Assembly: GCA_000383715.1 (NCBI GenBank)
Contig: KB911977.1
Span: 1 to 34,725 of the forward strand
DNA: 34,725 bases
Direction: 5' to 3'
DNA from: Verrucomicrobia bacterium SCGC AAA164-E04
Lineage (GTDB): Bacteria > Verrucomicrobiota > Verrucomicrobiia > Limisphaerales > AAA164-E04
In this document: piece by piece, positions 15,446 through 24,609 of the stretch
How the letters are laid out: each line of letters opens with the position of its first letter
Position numbering within the stretch: position 1 is the first letter of the stretch
The notes under the pieces: model-generated
What the model was told of the DNA's origin: nothing
The model's input: only the letters and a program-made list of their open reading frames with translations
Database searches by the model: none
Translations under genes and position numbers: made by a program

Positions 15446-16783
15446 ATGAGTATTTCTATTATTTCCGGTTCCGTAACTTCTCCTAAGGGTTTCCTGGGGG
15501 CAGGAGTTTTTTGTGATGTAAAACGAATGGGTACCGGCAAGGGTTCCAACAAGGGGCGCAAATTGGATTTGGGTGTCATATATTCAAAGGCTCCCTGCGC
15601 AGCTGCCGGCATGTTTACCACCAATCAAATTTGTGCTGCTCCAGTGAAAGTCTGTGTTGATCATCTAAAGATCGGCAAAGCCCGGGCTGTGGTTGTGAAC
15701 TCAGGGAATGCCAATGCGTGTACGGGATCAAAAGGGCGTGTGGATGCGGAATCCATGTGTCGTCAAACGGCCAAGCATTTAGGCATTAAAGCGTCCGAAG
15801 TCTTTGTGGCTTCTACCGGTCGGATTGGTCTACCGCTTCCGATGTCAAATATTCGTCAGGGTGTTGAGGCTGCATGCGGTGAATTGACGACTGAATCCTT
15901 GGGCGGGGATCAATTGGCTGAGGCTATCATGACCAGCGACACACATCCAAAACAATATGCGGTAGAGGTTAACTTGGGCGGCAAAAAAGTCACGATCGGT
16001 GGTGTCGCCAAAGGTGCAGGGATGATTCAGCCGGGGATGAGTCCAACTGGTAATAGACCTTACAGTATGCCCCTGCATGCCACCATGCTTTCCTTCATCA
16101 CCACGGACGCTGCTATCAGCAAACCAACCTTACAGCGCTGCCTCACGGAGGCAGTTGCTTCGACTTTTAACCGAATCACAGTGGATGGTGATATGAGCAC
16201 GAACGATACGGTACTGGTTTTAGCGAACGGATTGGCCGAAAATCAGACAATCAGGCATACTGCAAAGGATGCTACCTCAAAATCCTCATTAAGCTTGTTT
16301 CAACAAGCTCTGAATCTGGTTTGTTTTGCGCTTGCTAAAATGCTGGTTAAGGACGGCGAGGGTGTATCTCGGTTCGTCACTGTACGTGTGGCAGGTGCCA
16401 AAACTAATCAGCAAGCAGATGCAGCCGTTCGTTCTGTGGCCAATAGCTCGCTGGTAAAAACGAGCTGGCTGGGTGGAGATCCCAATTGGGGAAGGATTAT
16501 CGACGCGCTTGGTTATTCGGATGCCGCCGTGGAAGAAAATAAAGTGGACATCGGCTACAGCGCAGCAGGTTCAAGGAAGATCCTATATTCACTGAAGGCA
16601 GGCAAACCCACGCGCGTTACCTTTGAGCGACTTTGTAGAGCCGTGGCTGACCCCGAATTTGATTTGCATGTCAATTTAAACCTCGGGAAAGGCAAAGCCG
16701 TCATGTACGCGAGTGATTTAACTGAGGAATATGTTGAGTTCAATAAAGGGGATGTGACTGACCCTGCTTCATTGGGGGGATAA
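15446..16783 (+). CDS. argJ: Bifunctional ornithine acetyltransferase / N-acetylglutamate synthase
   Basis: ArgJ moves the acetyl group from N-acetylornithine to glutamate and, in bifunctional forms, also makes acetylglutamate from acetyl-CoA; it gives a cyclic arginine pathway. The start is set at the ATG at 15446 (MSISIISGSVTSPKGF); the 9-codon extension begins with TTG. Family motifs: AAGMFTTNQICAAPV, VVVNSGNANACTG, GGVAKGAGMIQPGM, and the self-cleavage site HA|TMLSF with Thr213 as the new N-terminal nucleophile. Then come TVDGDMSTNDTV and GGDPNWGRI. The length (445 aa) is slightly above the usual ~400, partly from an early GKGSNKGRK insertion. The gene leads argB by 10 bases. Its 5' region holds a small inverted repeat (CTCTCTC 15302-15308 with GAGAGAG 15326-15332) of unknown meaning. 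Confidence 0.95.
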   Translation: MSISIISGSVTSPKGFLGAGVFCDVKRMGTGKGSNKGRKLDLGVIYSKAPCAAAGMFTTNQICAAPVKVCVDHLKIGKARAVVVNSGNANACTGSKGRVDAESMCRQTAKHLGIKASEVFVASTGRIGLPLPMSNIRQGVEAACGELTTESLGGDQLAEAIMTSDTHPKQYAVEVNLGGKKVTIGGVAKGAGMIQPGMSPTGNRPYSMPLHATMLSFITTDAAISKPTLQRCLTEAVASTFNRITVDGDMSTNDTVLVLANGLAENQTIRHTAKDATSKSSLSLFQQALNLVCFALAKMLVKDGEGVSRFVTVRVAGAKTNQQADAAVRSVANSSLVKTSWLGGDPNWGRIIDALGYSDAAVEENKVDIGYSAAGSRKILYSLKAGKPTRVTFERLCRAVADPEFDLHVNLNLGKGKAVMYASDLTEEYVEFNKGDVTDPASLGG

Positions 16784-16793
16784 AACGATTGTC

Positions 16794-17672
16794 ATGGAAC
16801 ATCTAATTAACAAGGCAGCTGTGCTCTTAGAAGCGCTTCCTTATATTCAAAAATTCAATGGGGCTACTTTTGTTGTCAAGTATGGAGGGAGTTTCATGGA
16901 TTCACCAGACGAATCGGTTCGTCAAGGTGTGGCTCGTGACGTCGTATTTCTAGAGGCCGTTGAAATCAACCCAGTTGTCGTTCATGGAGGAGGCAAGGCG
17001 ATTTCGAGAGCCATGAAGGCGGAGGGGCTCTTGCCCAGGTTCGAGCAGGGCCATCGAGTAACCGATGAGAAAGCGGTTCAACTCGTTCACGAAGTTTTAT
17101 CGCATCAAATCAACCCTGAAATAGTCAAAACGATCAATGCTCTTGGTGGAGTCGCTCGAGGTTTCTCTGGTACCGAAATTTTCAAGTGTCACAGAAAATT
17201 GGTGGATGGGCCGGATGGGGATAAAATCGACATCGGCTACGTCGGAGAGGTTGTAGAAGTGAATACCAAACCGCTCCTGGAATGCATTGCCAATGGAGTG
17301 ACGCCAGTCATCAGTCCCACAGCGATTGGAGAGGATGGGCATATTCACAATTGCAATGCCGATATTGCGGCGGCAGTAACGGCCACCTCATTGAAGGCAA
17401 AGCGCTTGGTATTCATGAGCGATGTTCCTGGTCTTTTGCAGGACCCAGAAAATCCAGACTCACTAATCTCGCATCTGAGAGTTCAAGATGTTGCCGTGTT
17501 AAAACAAAAAGGCATTATTGGGGCTGGAATGATTCCCAAAGTGGATAGCGCGACCAAGGCCATTGAAGCCGGTGTGGATAAAGTATCCTTCGTGGATGGT
17601 AGAGTGAATCATTCAGTTTTGCTTGAAATATTTACTGATCAAGGAGTTGGGACTGAAATAGTGTTGCGTTAA
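16794..17672 (+). CDS. argB: Acetylglutamate kinase
   Basis: ArgB phosphorylates N-acetylglutamate, the second step of arginine synthesis. The 292-residue protein has the amino-acid-kinase fold with VVKYGGSF near residue 28, VVVHGGGKAISRAM, the substrate segment NCNADIAAAVTA, FMSDVPGLL, and GIIGAGMIPKVDSA, the ATP-site region. Length is typical. It lies 10 bases after argJ and 48 before argD. The N-terminal helix (LINKAAVLLEALPYIQKF) is of the kind associated with arginine-inhibited, hexameric ArgB, so feedback inhibition by arginine is plausible. Confidence 0.95.
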   Translation: MEHLINKAAVLLEALPYIQKFNGATFVVKYGGSFMDSPDESVRQGVARDVVFLEAVEINPVVVHGGGKAISRAMKAEGLLPRFEQGHRVTDEKAVQLVHEVLSHQINPEIVKTINALGGVARGFSGTEIFKCHRKLVDGPDGDKIDIGYVGEVVEVNTKPLLECIANGVTPVISPTAIGEDGHIHNCNADIAAAVTATSLKAKRLVFMSDVPGLLQDPENPDSLISHLRVQDVAVLKQKGIIGAGMIPKVDSATKAIEAGVDKVSFVDGRVNHSVLLEIFTDQGVGTEIVLR

Positions 17673-17720
17673 TTTAACGGAAACAACGGATTAACGAGGT
17701 TTTTCAAAAAAGAAAACAAG

Positions 17721-19004
17721 ATGAATCATAACAAAACAATATCCGCATCGATCAGTGAGACAAATCATGCGGTACAATCTTTGTTTAACGATTACGTTGT
17801 GCCCACTTACGGTCGATTTCCTTTGACTATTGAAAGGGGTGAAGGAAGTCAGGTATGGGATGTTGATGGACGTCGTTACCTCGATATGGGGGGAGGCATA
17901 GCCGTCAATGCTCTTGGGCATTCACATCCTGAATTGGTGGAGACGATTTCAAATCAGGCTGCTACCCTGATCCACTGCTGCAATTTGTACTATCAGCCTT
18001 TGCAAGGTCAACTGGCGCGTGCTCTGGTGGATAGAATAGGACCAGGGAAATGCTTTTTTGCGAACAGTGGTGCTGAAGCCAATGAAGGTATGTTCAAGCT
18101 TGCAAGAAAGTACGGCCATGAGGAAGGCCGGTATGAGATCCTGACTTGCATGCAATCTTTTCATGGACGAACCATGGCGTGTATTGCTGCGACCGGGCAG
18201 GAAAAAGTAAAACAGGGATTTTCCCCGATGATGCCAGGGTTTCGTCATGTGCCCTTCAATAATCTCGAAGCCATGGAAAAGGCAATCAGTCCTTCCACCG
18301 TGGCCATCATGATCGAGGGCATTCAGGGTGAAGGGGGTATCTGTTCTGCCGATCCTTCCTATTTGAGAGGGCTGCGGTCTTTGTGTGATAAGCACCGTTT
18401 ATTGTTACTCTGGGACGGAGTTCAATGCGGTCATTATCGCACAGGGGCTTTCCAAAGTTATTCATCAATCCTAGGCGATGAAGAAAATGATTCTTTATTT
18501 TTACCAGATGCGATCTCCATGGCGAAGTCTATAGGGGGAGGATTTCCCTTTGGCGCTTTCTGGGTAAGAGAACCATATCAAGACATTCTGGGGCCAGGGA
18601 CCCACGGGACCACATTTGGAGGAAACCCACTGGGTTGTTCAGTTGCATTGAAAATCCTGGAAATCATTGAAAGAGATCAGTTGGAGCAAAATGTAGTTGA
18701 AATAGGATGTTTGCTCGCGAACAAATTAAAAGGTTTGGCAGAAAAATACCCTGGTTTGATTCAGGGTATTCGAGGGATGGGGTTGATGATTGGTATTGTT
18801 TTTAATCCGGAGATATCAGCCTTGGCGGGTGACCCACGTCCTGTTTCTCTTCAGATGGTGGAAAGGCTTCACGCCCGCGGAATGCTCACCATTCCTTCGG
18901 GAATCCAGGTCGTGCGGTTTTTGCCCGCACTCAACATCACTTCAACTGAAGTAAACGAGGCATTATCCATTTTAAACGACACTTTAGAATCAATTGAATC
19001 ATGA
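17721..19004 (+). CDS. argD: Acetylornithine aminotransferase
   Basis: ArgD is a class III PLP aminotransferase that converts N-acetylglutamate semialdehyde to N-acetylornithine with glutamate as donor. The 427-residue protein shows the N-terminal VWDVDGRRYLDMGGGIAVN, the phosphate-binding SGAEANEGMFKLARKYG, and HGTTFGGNPLGCSVAL. The PLP lysine is Lys269 in AMSMAK-type context (SMAKSIGGGFPFGAFW). The segment DGVQCGHYRTG replaces the usual DEVQTGxGRTG: the PLP-ring Asp is kept but the following Glu is Gly. The final codons overlap argF (ATGA at 19001-19004). A succinyl-specific or general ornithine role cannot be excluded, but the context favours arginine synthesis. Confidence 0.93.
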   Translation: MNHNKTISASISETNHAVQSLFNDYVVPTYGRFPLTIERGEGSQVWDVDGRRYLDMGGGIAVNALGHSHPELVETISNQAATLIHCCNLYYQPLQGQLARALVDRIGPGKCFFANSGAEANEGMFKLARKYGHEEGRYEILTCMQSFHGRTMACIAATGQEKVKQGFSPMMPGFRHVPFNNLEAMEKAISPSTVAIMIEGIQGEGGICSADPSYLRGLRSLCDKHRLLLLWDGVQCGHYRTGAFQSYSSILGDEENDSLFLPDAISMAKSIGGGFPFGAFWVREPYQDILGPGTHGTTFGGNPLGCSVALKILEIIERDQLEQNVVEIGCLLANKLKGLAEKYPGLIQGIRGMGLMIGIVFNPEISALAGDPRPVSLQMVERLHARGMLTIPSGIQVVRFLPALNITSTEVNEALSILNDTLESIES

Positions 19005-19897
19005 AACATTTCCTGAGTCTTGAAGAACAAAGGACCGAGGATTTCGAAGCGATCCTTGATTTGGCAGATAAACTGAAAGCGGAACGAACCAATACAACAT
19101 TCCGCCCATTGGCCAATCAAACGTGGGCCATGATTTTCTCTAAATCATCGACGCGAACACGAGTTTCTTTCGAAGTCGGAGTGAGAGAATTAGGTGGTCA
19201 GGTTCTTTTCCTTACTGCCAATGACATGCAGTTGGGGAGGGGTGAGCCCATCAAGGACACTGCTCGAGTGCTGGGTCGCATGGTGCATGGTGCGATCATC
19301 CGAACCTATGCTCATCAGGATGTCGTTGATTTTGCCGCATACAGCATGATCCCAACCGTCAATGCGCTGACTGACCACGCGCATCCATGTCAGATAGTTG
19401 CCGACCTGATGACTATCCGAGAAAAGCTGGGTTGCATCAAAGGAAAGGTAGTGACATTCGTTGGCGACGGTGCCTGCAATGTTGCGACCTCCTGGGTGTT
19501 TGCCTCAATCAAGCTAGGTTTTGAGTTACGCATTGCTTCGCCAAAAGCTTTTTTTCCGGCGAAAAGTCTCATTGAGAAGACTGGTTCCAACGTGATTGTT
19601 ACCCAAGACCTTGAAGCTGCTGTGGAAGGCAGTGATGTTCTGTACACCGACGTATGGGTCTCCATGGGGAAGGAAGAAGAATCGAAAAGCCGACTTGAAA
19701 TGTTTAAAGGCTACCAGATAAATACTCCACTGATGGCGAAAGCGAACCCGGATGCTTTGTTAATGCATTGCCTGCCAGCATATCGCGGTAAAGAAGTGAG
19801 TGAGGAAGCTTTAGAAGAGCATTCGACGACTATTTTTGATCAAGCCGAGAATCGATTGCATGCGCAGAAAGCCATTATGTCGTGGCTTGTTGAATAG
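19001..19897 (+). CDS. argF: Ornithine carbamoyltransferase
   Basis: ArgF joins ornithine and carbamoyl phosphate to give citrulline. The 298-residue protein has the carbamoyl-phosphate motif STRTR (residues 50-54), HPCQIVADL in the middle, and the ornithine-site motif HCLPAYRGKEVSE near the C-terminus, where the HCLP Cys is retained. VTFVGDGACNVATSW opens the second domain. Translation is coupled to argD through an ATGA overlap. argG and argH are not in the window, so the last two steps are encoded elsewhere. The length is near the short end of the family. Confidence 0.95.
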   Translation: MKHFLSLEEQRTEDFEAILDLADKLKAERTNTTFRPLANQTWAMIFSKSSTRTRVSFEVGVRELGGQVLFLTANDMQLGRGEPIKDTARVLGRMVHGAIIRTYAHQDVVDFAAYSMIPTVNALTDHAHPCQIVADLMTIREKLGCIKGKVVTFVGDGACNVATSWVFASIKLGFELRIASPKAFFPAKSLIEKTGSNVIVTQDLEAAVEGSDVLYTDVWVSMGKEEESKSRLEMFKGYQINTPLMAKANPDALLMHCLPAYRGKEVSEEALEEHSTTIFDQAENRLHAQKAIMSWLVE

Positions 19898-19968
19898 ACT
19901 ATATCTAAAAAAAACTCAGGAGCTAAAAGCCCTTGAAGATAGGCGGTATCTAACGCAAGATACTTTTC

Positions 19969-20589
19969 ATGCACTGTAAAACCTTCATTTTTGCGATTTA
20001 CTTTTGCACTGTTTCGGTGGGGACAGGCTTGCAAGCTCAGGATTCAAATCTCAAAAACACCATCTTTCTGCTTCAACAGGAAACTGAAGAACGCTATCGC
20101 AAATTGCGAGCTGAAATCGATGATGCGCAGACAGCTAATCTATCCCTCATGCAGAGGATGCAGGTGCTTGAGAAGGAAAACCGTTCTTTGAGACGGGAAG
20201 TCGCAAAGATTCCGAAATCTCCCGTTTCCGAATCGGATTTAGCGAAACTTTCGGAAGCACTTATAGATCGCATCAAGACAGTAGACAAAAAGCGAGCCGG
20301 TGATAACAAGGCTTTGGTGGATCAGATCAAGGATCTTGTCACAGCGGTGAACAAACTGAACATCAAAGCAGTTGCAACACCTTTAAAACCTGCCAAGCCG
20401 CAGCGGGTCCCCAAAAAGATAGCGGAAGTCACCATCGAGCCCAATTACACGATTTCGGCGATTGCTGAGGCTTACCGGCTGGAGGGTGTCAATGTTTCCA
20501 TTAGTGAGATTTTGGAAGCAAATCCACAAATCACTGATCCCAGAAAAATCAAAGTGGGGGACGTGATCATCATCCCTATCGAGTGGTGA
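19969..20589 (+). CDS. Secreted coiled-coil protein with C-terminal LysM-like domain
   Basis: This 206-residue protein has a signal peptide (about 1-24, GLQAQ) and a long charged helical region with heptad character (about 30-130, including RYRKLRAEIDDAQ and LEKENRSLRREVAK). A Lys/Pro-rich linker follows (TPLKPAKPQRVPKK). The C-terminal ~50 residues look like a LysM domain: YTISAIAEAYRL, ISEILEANPQI, KIKVGDVIIIP. LysM domains bind peptidoglycan or chitin-like glycans, so a cell-wall-associated periplasmic protein is likely. It starts 71 bases after argF on the same strand and may be co-transcribed, but has no evident link to arginine. Confidence 0.75.
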   Translation: MHCKTFIFAIYFCTVSVGTGLQAQDSNLKNTIFLLQQETEERYRKLRAEIDDAQTANLSLMQRMQVLEKENRSLRREVAKIPKSPVSESDLAKLSEALIDRIKTVDKKRAGDNKALVDQIKDLVTAVNKLNIKAVATPLKPAKPQRVPKKIAEVTIEPNYTISAIAEAYRLEGVNVSISEILEANPQITDPRKIKVGDVIIIPIEW

Positions 20590-20646
20590 GCAACAGTTTT
20601 TGTGCTTTGATGCAGCTTTGGCACTAAGTGAGTTGGGGATTTGATC

Positions 20647-21012
20647 ATGGTTTATTTACTCTACTCAGTTGGAGCTATTATCTGTTGCGGGGCCATTGGG
20701 ATCACACTTTGTGCAACGGTCAATTACAGGCTGAACTCGAGCCATCTCGTCATTTATTGCCTAGGTATTCCTGTGAGGCAATTTGCGCTCAAGGATATGA
20801 TCTCCATCTCGAAGCGCCGCAGATTTCGAGCTGAATTCTGGGTAAATACCCTGGCCTTAAAACATCGGAAATTGGTGATCAGGCGTGAGCGTGGATTGTT
20901 CAGGGAATTGATCATCACTCCGCGTTACCGATATGTCTTTCGCAAACAACTGGAGGAAGCAGTTGAAGGGGTGAGATCAGAGTCCTTGATTGTTGAAAAT
21001 GAAGATAACTGA
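20647..21012 (+). CDS. Small membrane protein with PH-like domain
   Basis: The 121-residue protein starts best at the ATG at 20647; the TTG two codons earlier is less likely. A hydrophobic N-terminal helix (about residues 3-22) is followed by a short beta-rich segment (SSHLVIYCLGIPVRQFALKD, then ALKHRKLVIRRERG and ELIITPRYRYVF) resembling bacterial PH-like domains of membrane proteins. No function is known to me. It follows the LysM gene by 57 bases on the same strand, so the two may be co-transcribed. Confidence 0.6.
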   Translation: MVYLLYSVGAIICCGAIGITLCATVNYRLNSSHLVIYCLGIPVRQFALKDMISISKRRRFRAEFWVNTLALKHRKLVIRRERGLFRELIITPRYRYVFRKQLEEAVEGVRSESLIVENEDN

Positions 21013-21546
21013 CCTTTTTCTCCTTTTTGTTTTGGTGTCGATTTATCAAGATACGGATGCAGTCAATGATGACCAACCCTATACTGTTGTAATGGTAATA
21101 AACACTGTCAGTAACTGTTCTCTGGATGCTTTCATCCGTGCATATTCTAGACTAGCCTTCGCGTAGAATAAGGTCGCACTTTAGGTTGAGATGCAAACCC
21201 GTTTTGAATGGAGTGAACTCGTCTATTTAATAATGAATCCTTCTTTGATTTTGATGCAAAGGGGGCAGGGATAGAATCAGGTCACCAACAGGACTAATCC
21301 TTCAATGTTTTTCCGCATTATACTTTCATATTATTGAGATGGTTCGTTTACTCTTCAGCGATGGCCTCCTCCATGCGGTGCTGGGCGCTATCAAAATTTC
21401 GAGGTTTCTACATTGATCGGCCGATTTTTTTGATCATTGACCCCTTCCTTTAAACTGAGACTGCCATTTTCTTGATCATCCGCTTTCAACATATTACATT
21501 ACCCTCACGTGCACCTGACATTTGATTTAATCGAAGAACTGTATAC
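21013..21546. other. Long gene-free region upstream of recQ
   Basis: These 534 bases hold no supported gene on either strand. The sequence is AT-rich with several short T tracts (for example CCTTTTTCTCCTTTTTG right after the preceding stop and CGATTTTTTTGATCATTGA near 21423). The first could assist termination, though no stable stem precedes it. The recQ promoter should be here; I could not identify it, nor any riboswitch or small RNA. Confidence 0.4.
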
Positions 21547-23733
21547 ATGACTCACAACGATTCGTCCTTGGCTGCGCTGCTCAAAGAGCATTTTGGGTTT
21601 GAACAATTCCGCCCCTTACAAAAAGAAATTATTCGGTCCGTTCTTGAAGGAAAGGAAACGTTTGCCCTCCTTCCCACAGGGGGAGGGAAGTCACTTTGCT
21701 ATCAATTGCCTGCATTAACCGACGAGGGAGTGACTCTTGTTATTTCTCCTCTCATCGCATTGATGAAAGATCAGGTTGATGGTTTGAACGCGGCTGGGAT
21801 TCCTGCTACTTTTCTTAATTCATCTCTTTCTCGTCCCGAAGCTGCCGAGCGCATGCGAGGTTTGTGGGGAGGGGCCTATAAGCTCCTTTATGTAGCGCCA
21901 GAACGCCTGATGATACCTGATTTTCTGAGTAATCTGGATCAATGGAATGTGAATCGGTTTGCCGTTGACGAGGCTCATTGTATCAGCGAGTGGGGGCATG
22001 ATTTCCGCCCGGAGTATCGAAAATTGGGAGCATTGAGACAGCGATTTCCCAAAGCTCAATTCCTCGCACTGACAGCTACAGCCACGCCGCGCGTCAGAGA
22101 TGATATCATTAAGGGCTTGCACTTCAGTGAGCCACAAACATTTGTTGGCAGTTTCAATCGCCCAAACCTGTCCTACAGTGTGAGGCCAAGACAAGATGGA
22201 GATGGTCTGGCTCTCGCTTTGACTCGGAGACATAAGGGCGAGAGTGGTATTATCTATTGTTTCAGTAGAGCAGCCACTGAGAATCTCGCACGTTTTCTTA
22301 AAGACAATGGGGTCAGCTCTAAACCGTATCATGCGGGACTCTCTGATGATGAGCGTCGTCAGACACAAGAGGATTTCATTAAAGACAATGTCGATGTGAT
22401 CTGTGCCACGGTTGCATTTGGAATGGGAATCGATAAACCCAATGTGAGATTTGTCATGCATTATCACCTTCCCAGAAACATCGAAGGTTATTATCAGGAA
22501 ACAGGCAGGGCAGGGCGCGATGGGCTTCCTAGCGAATGTGTTTTGCTCTTCAGCGCGAGCGATGAAATTAAGTACCGGCGTCTTTGGGAGGATAAGGCAA
22601 GTGAACAAGAGCGCAAAGTAGCTATTGACCAATTACTTGCCATGAGTCATTTCGCTGAAAGTGCGGATTGTCGACGTGCTGGTTTACTCAACTATTTCGA
22701 TGAACATTTCGATGAAATTCCTTGTGGCGGATGCGACAATTGTCTCAATCCACGTGCAAAAATGGACGGCACAGTCATTGCGCAGAAACTGATGTCCTGC
22801 GTATTCCGTGTCAGGGAGCATAGTGGTTTTTCAGTAGGATTGAGGCATTTGATTGAGGTCTTGACCGGAGCCAATACGGAAAAAATACGGCAATGGGGGC
22901 ATCAGGCCTTGAGCACTTACGGAATAGGTAAGGAATATTCACGGGATGCATGGATGCATTTTGGTCGAGAACTCATGCGCAAAGGCCTCTTGAATCAAGA
23001 TGCTGATCAATACAATACCATTCAAATGACCGAGAGGGGAAATCAGTTCCTCAAAGGGAAAGAGACCATTCCCCTGACCGAGCCGCCGGTTAAACCAGAT
23101 GCGGCCATTGCCAGGACCCTTGCATCAGGTGATGAGTATGATCATGCGCTGTTCGAAACCATTCGTGGCCTGAGGAAGCAGTTGGCCGATGAGCAAGGGG
23201 TACCCGCCTACACTATATTCTCTGATGTTGCCTTGCGCCAGATGGCCGCGTATTACCCTGATGACCTCCAATCATTCAGCAAGATTTCAGGTGTTGGTAG
23301 GGTGAAACTCGACTCCTACGGCCCCTCCTTTGTTGAAGCGATTAAGACATTCCTAGATGTCAACCCTCGACAGAATTACAAGCATCCGCAACCGGACTCC
23401 AAGCCTGTTCGTGAGCGCGATGCTTCCAGACCTGGTGAAACCGTCTTCAAAACAGTCAGGATGTTCAACGATGGGCTGGACCTTCATTCGATTGCTCAAA
23501 CCAGAGAGATTGGTATCCAAACGGTGGAACAGCATCTGGCAAAGGCGGTGATCGCAGATCTCGAATTACGGGATCACGCTTGGTTCACGCAGGAGGAAGC
23601 TGATACCATGGAAAAAGCCTTCACTGAACTTGGTGATGATCGACTTGCTCCCGTAAGAGAATCCCTGAATGAATCGGTGACTTATCTGCAACTTCAAATT
23701 TACCGAGCCATGCGAAGGAAAACTTCAAAATAA
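21547..23733 (+). CDS. recQ: ATP-dependent DNA helicase RecQ
   Basis: This 728-residue protein has the full RecQ architecture. The helicase core has Walker A LLPTGGGKSLCYQLP (Lys48), DEAH at 141-144, AFLALTATATPRVR-type motif III (LALTATATPR), and YYQETGRAGRDGLPSE (motif VI with the arginine finger). The RQC region has a zinc site of four cysteines (one near residue 375, then CGGCDNC). An HRDC domain lies at about 531-600 (FETIRGLRKQLADEQGVPAY, ISGVGRVKLDSYG). After it, a further helix-turn-helix-like tail (DLHSIAQTREIGIQTVEQHL) lengthens the protein beyond the ~610 residues of the E. coli enzyme. It unwinds 3'-5' in recombination and fork repair. It is a single-gene unit followed by a large inverted repeat. 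Confidence 0.96.
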   Translation: MTHNDSSLAALLKEHFGFEQFRPLQKEIIRSVLEGKETFALLPTGGGKSLCYQLPALTDEGVTLVISPLIALMKDQVDGLNAAGIPATFLNSSLSRPEAAERMRGLWGGAYKLLYVAPERLMIPDFLSNLDQWNVNRFAVDEAHCISEWGHDFRPEYRKLGALRQRFPKAQFLALTATATPRVRDDIIKGLHFSEPQTFVGSFNRPNLSYSVRPRQDGDGLALALTRRHKGESGIIYCFSRAATENLARFLKDNGVSSKPYHAGLSDDERRQTQEDFIKDNVDVICATVAFGMGIDKPNVRFVMHYHLPRNIEGYYQETGRAGRDGLPSECVLLFSASDEIKYRRLWEDKASEQERKVAIDQLLAMSHFAESADCRRAGLLNYFDEHFDEIPCGGCDNCLNPRAKMDGTVIAQKLMSCVFRVREHSGFSVGLRHLIEVLTGANTEKIRQWGHQALSTYGIGKEYSRDAWMHFGRELMRKGLLNQDADQYNTIQMTERGNQFLKGKETIPLTEPPVKPDAAIARTLASGDEYDHALFETIRGLRKQLADEQGVPAYTIFSDVALRQMAAYYPDDLQSFSKISGVGRVKLDSYGPSFVEAIKTFLDVNPRQNYKHPQPDSKPVRERDASRPGETVFKTVRMFNDGLDLHSIAQTREIGIQTVEQHLAKAVIADLELRDHAWFTQEEADTMEKAFTELGDDRLAPVRESLNESVTYLQLQIYRAMRRKTSK

Positions 23734-24152
23734 GCGCGACTTGGCTTATTCAAATTAGCTTTTGCGACACCCCTTGTTCGATAAAATAGCAATCGATATC
23801 TTCCCATGGGATCCCTCTGCCAGTCAGGGGTTTCCCATGGGAAGATATCTCAAAGGTTGTCTTTCAGCGCTCTCGGATATGTCTTGCCTGACTGGGTATG
23901 GAATCTTATCAGTATGAGCACTTCTTTTGTGTGGGGGTATCCTATCCAATCTTCTAATGCTCTGATTGAAGAGTGACAGTTTTCGGTGCGCCAAAATTTT
24001 TTATCCTATCAAGCAAGCGAAGTCCGGTTTTTTGCGGAAATTATTTATTCCAGCAAAACCTTGAAGAATGTTGGCTTTCCTAGCATAAACATGAAGCTTG
24101 AGTGTTGCATGTCAGAGGTGCTCCATTTCCAAGAACATGAGCGGATATAACG
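23734..24152. other. Gene-free region with large inverted repeat
   Basis: The 419 bases between recQ and the DUF883 gene contain no supported gene. The inverted repeat at 23795-23849 is the main structure. A nine-base CCTGACTGG at about 23888 is complementary to CCAGTCAGG in the loop of that repeat, so an alternative pairing is possible. The DUF883 promoter should lie in the last ~150 bases. Confidence 0.45.
23795..23849. repeat. Perfect 17-base inverted repeat (hairpin) downstream of recQ
   Basis: The arms GATATCTTCCCATGGGA (23795-23811) and 23833-23849 are exact reverse complements and enclose a 21-base spacer. CCCT and AGGG inside the spacer can extend the stem. The inner end of each arm is itself part of a TCCCATGGGA palindrome. 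No U tract follows on either strand, so a standard Rho-independent terminator is not indicated; a Rho-assisted or processing hairpin, a protein-binding site, or a small mobile repeat fit equally well. Confidence 0.75.
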
Positions 24153-24461
24153 ATGGAAACATATTTCAACAATCTCACGACTGATGAGGGGGGGCATAAA
24201 CAGTTGCTTCAGGACATCAAGAACTTGATCGAAGAAGCTGAGGGTTTGATTAAAAATACAGCCGAGGATCTTCCTGAGAATTCGAAAAAGGAACTTCTGG
24301 AACGTCTCGAACGTTTGAAAAAATCAAGTTTGCGCATAGATCAACAGACATATGCAGGTGTAGAAGTTGTCGATCAGATTATTCGTCGATATCCTTACCA
24401 GTCCCTTGGCGTAGCGGCTCTTGGAGGCATGGTACTGGGTATCATTCTTAACAAACGTTAG
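24153..24461 (+). CDS. ElaB/YqjD/DUF883-like membrane-anchored protein
   Basis: This 102-residue protein has a long amphipathic helical region (about 15-75: KQLLQDIKNLIEEAEGLI and KKELLERLERLKKSS). A C-terminal membrane helix with glycines follows (YPYQSLGVAALGGMVLGIIL), ending in a short basic tail NKR. This is the layout of the ElaB/YqjD/DUF883 family, which in E. coli are inner-membrane proteins linked to stationary phase and ribosome binding. Length and C-terminal RRYPYQSLG motif match well. It stands alone, 148 bases upstream of leuS. Confidence 0.88.
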   Translation: METYFNNLTTDEGGHKQLLQDIKNLIEEAEGLIKNTAEDLPENSKKELLERLERLKKSSLRIDQQTYAGVEVVDQIIRRYPYQSLGVAALGGMVLGIILNKR

Positions 24462-24609
24462 CTCCACAGTTTATGGGATTGGGCAGAACATCTGCGGTCA
24501 TTGATAATTGTGGCTCCGTAGCTTCATTCACTCACACATAATTCTTGCCTCATGGGGGCAATTTTCATTGTCCCTCTGATGAGAACTCAAGACACCAAGT
24601 AATTGCATC

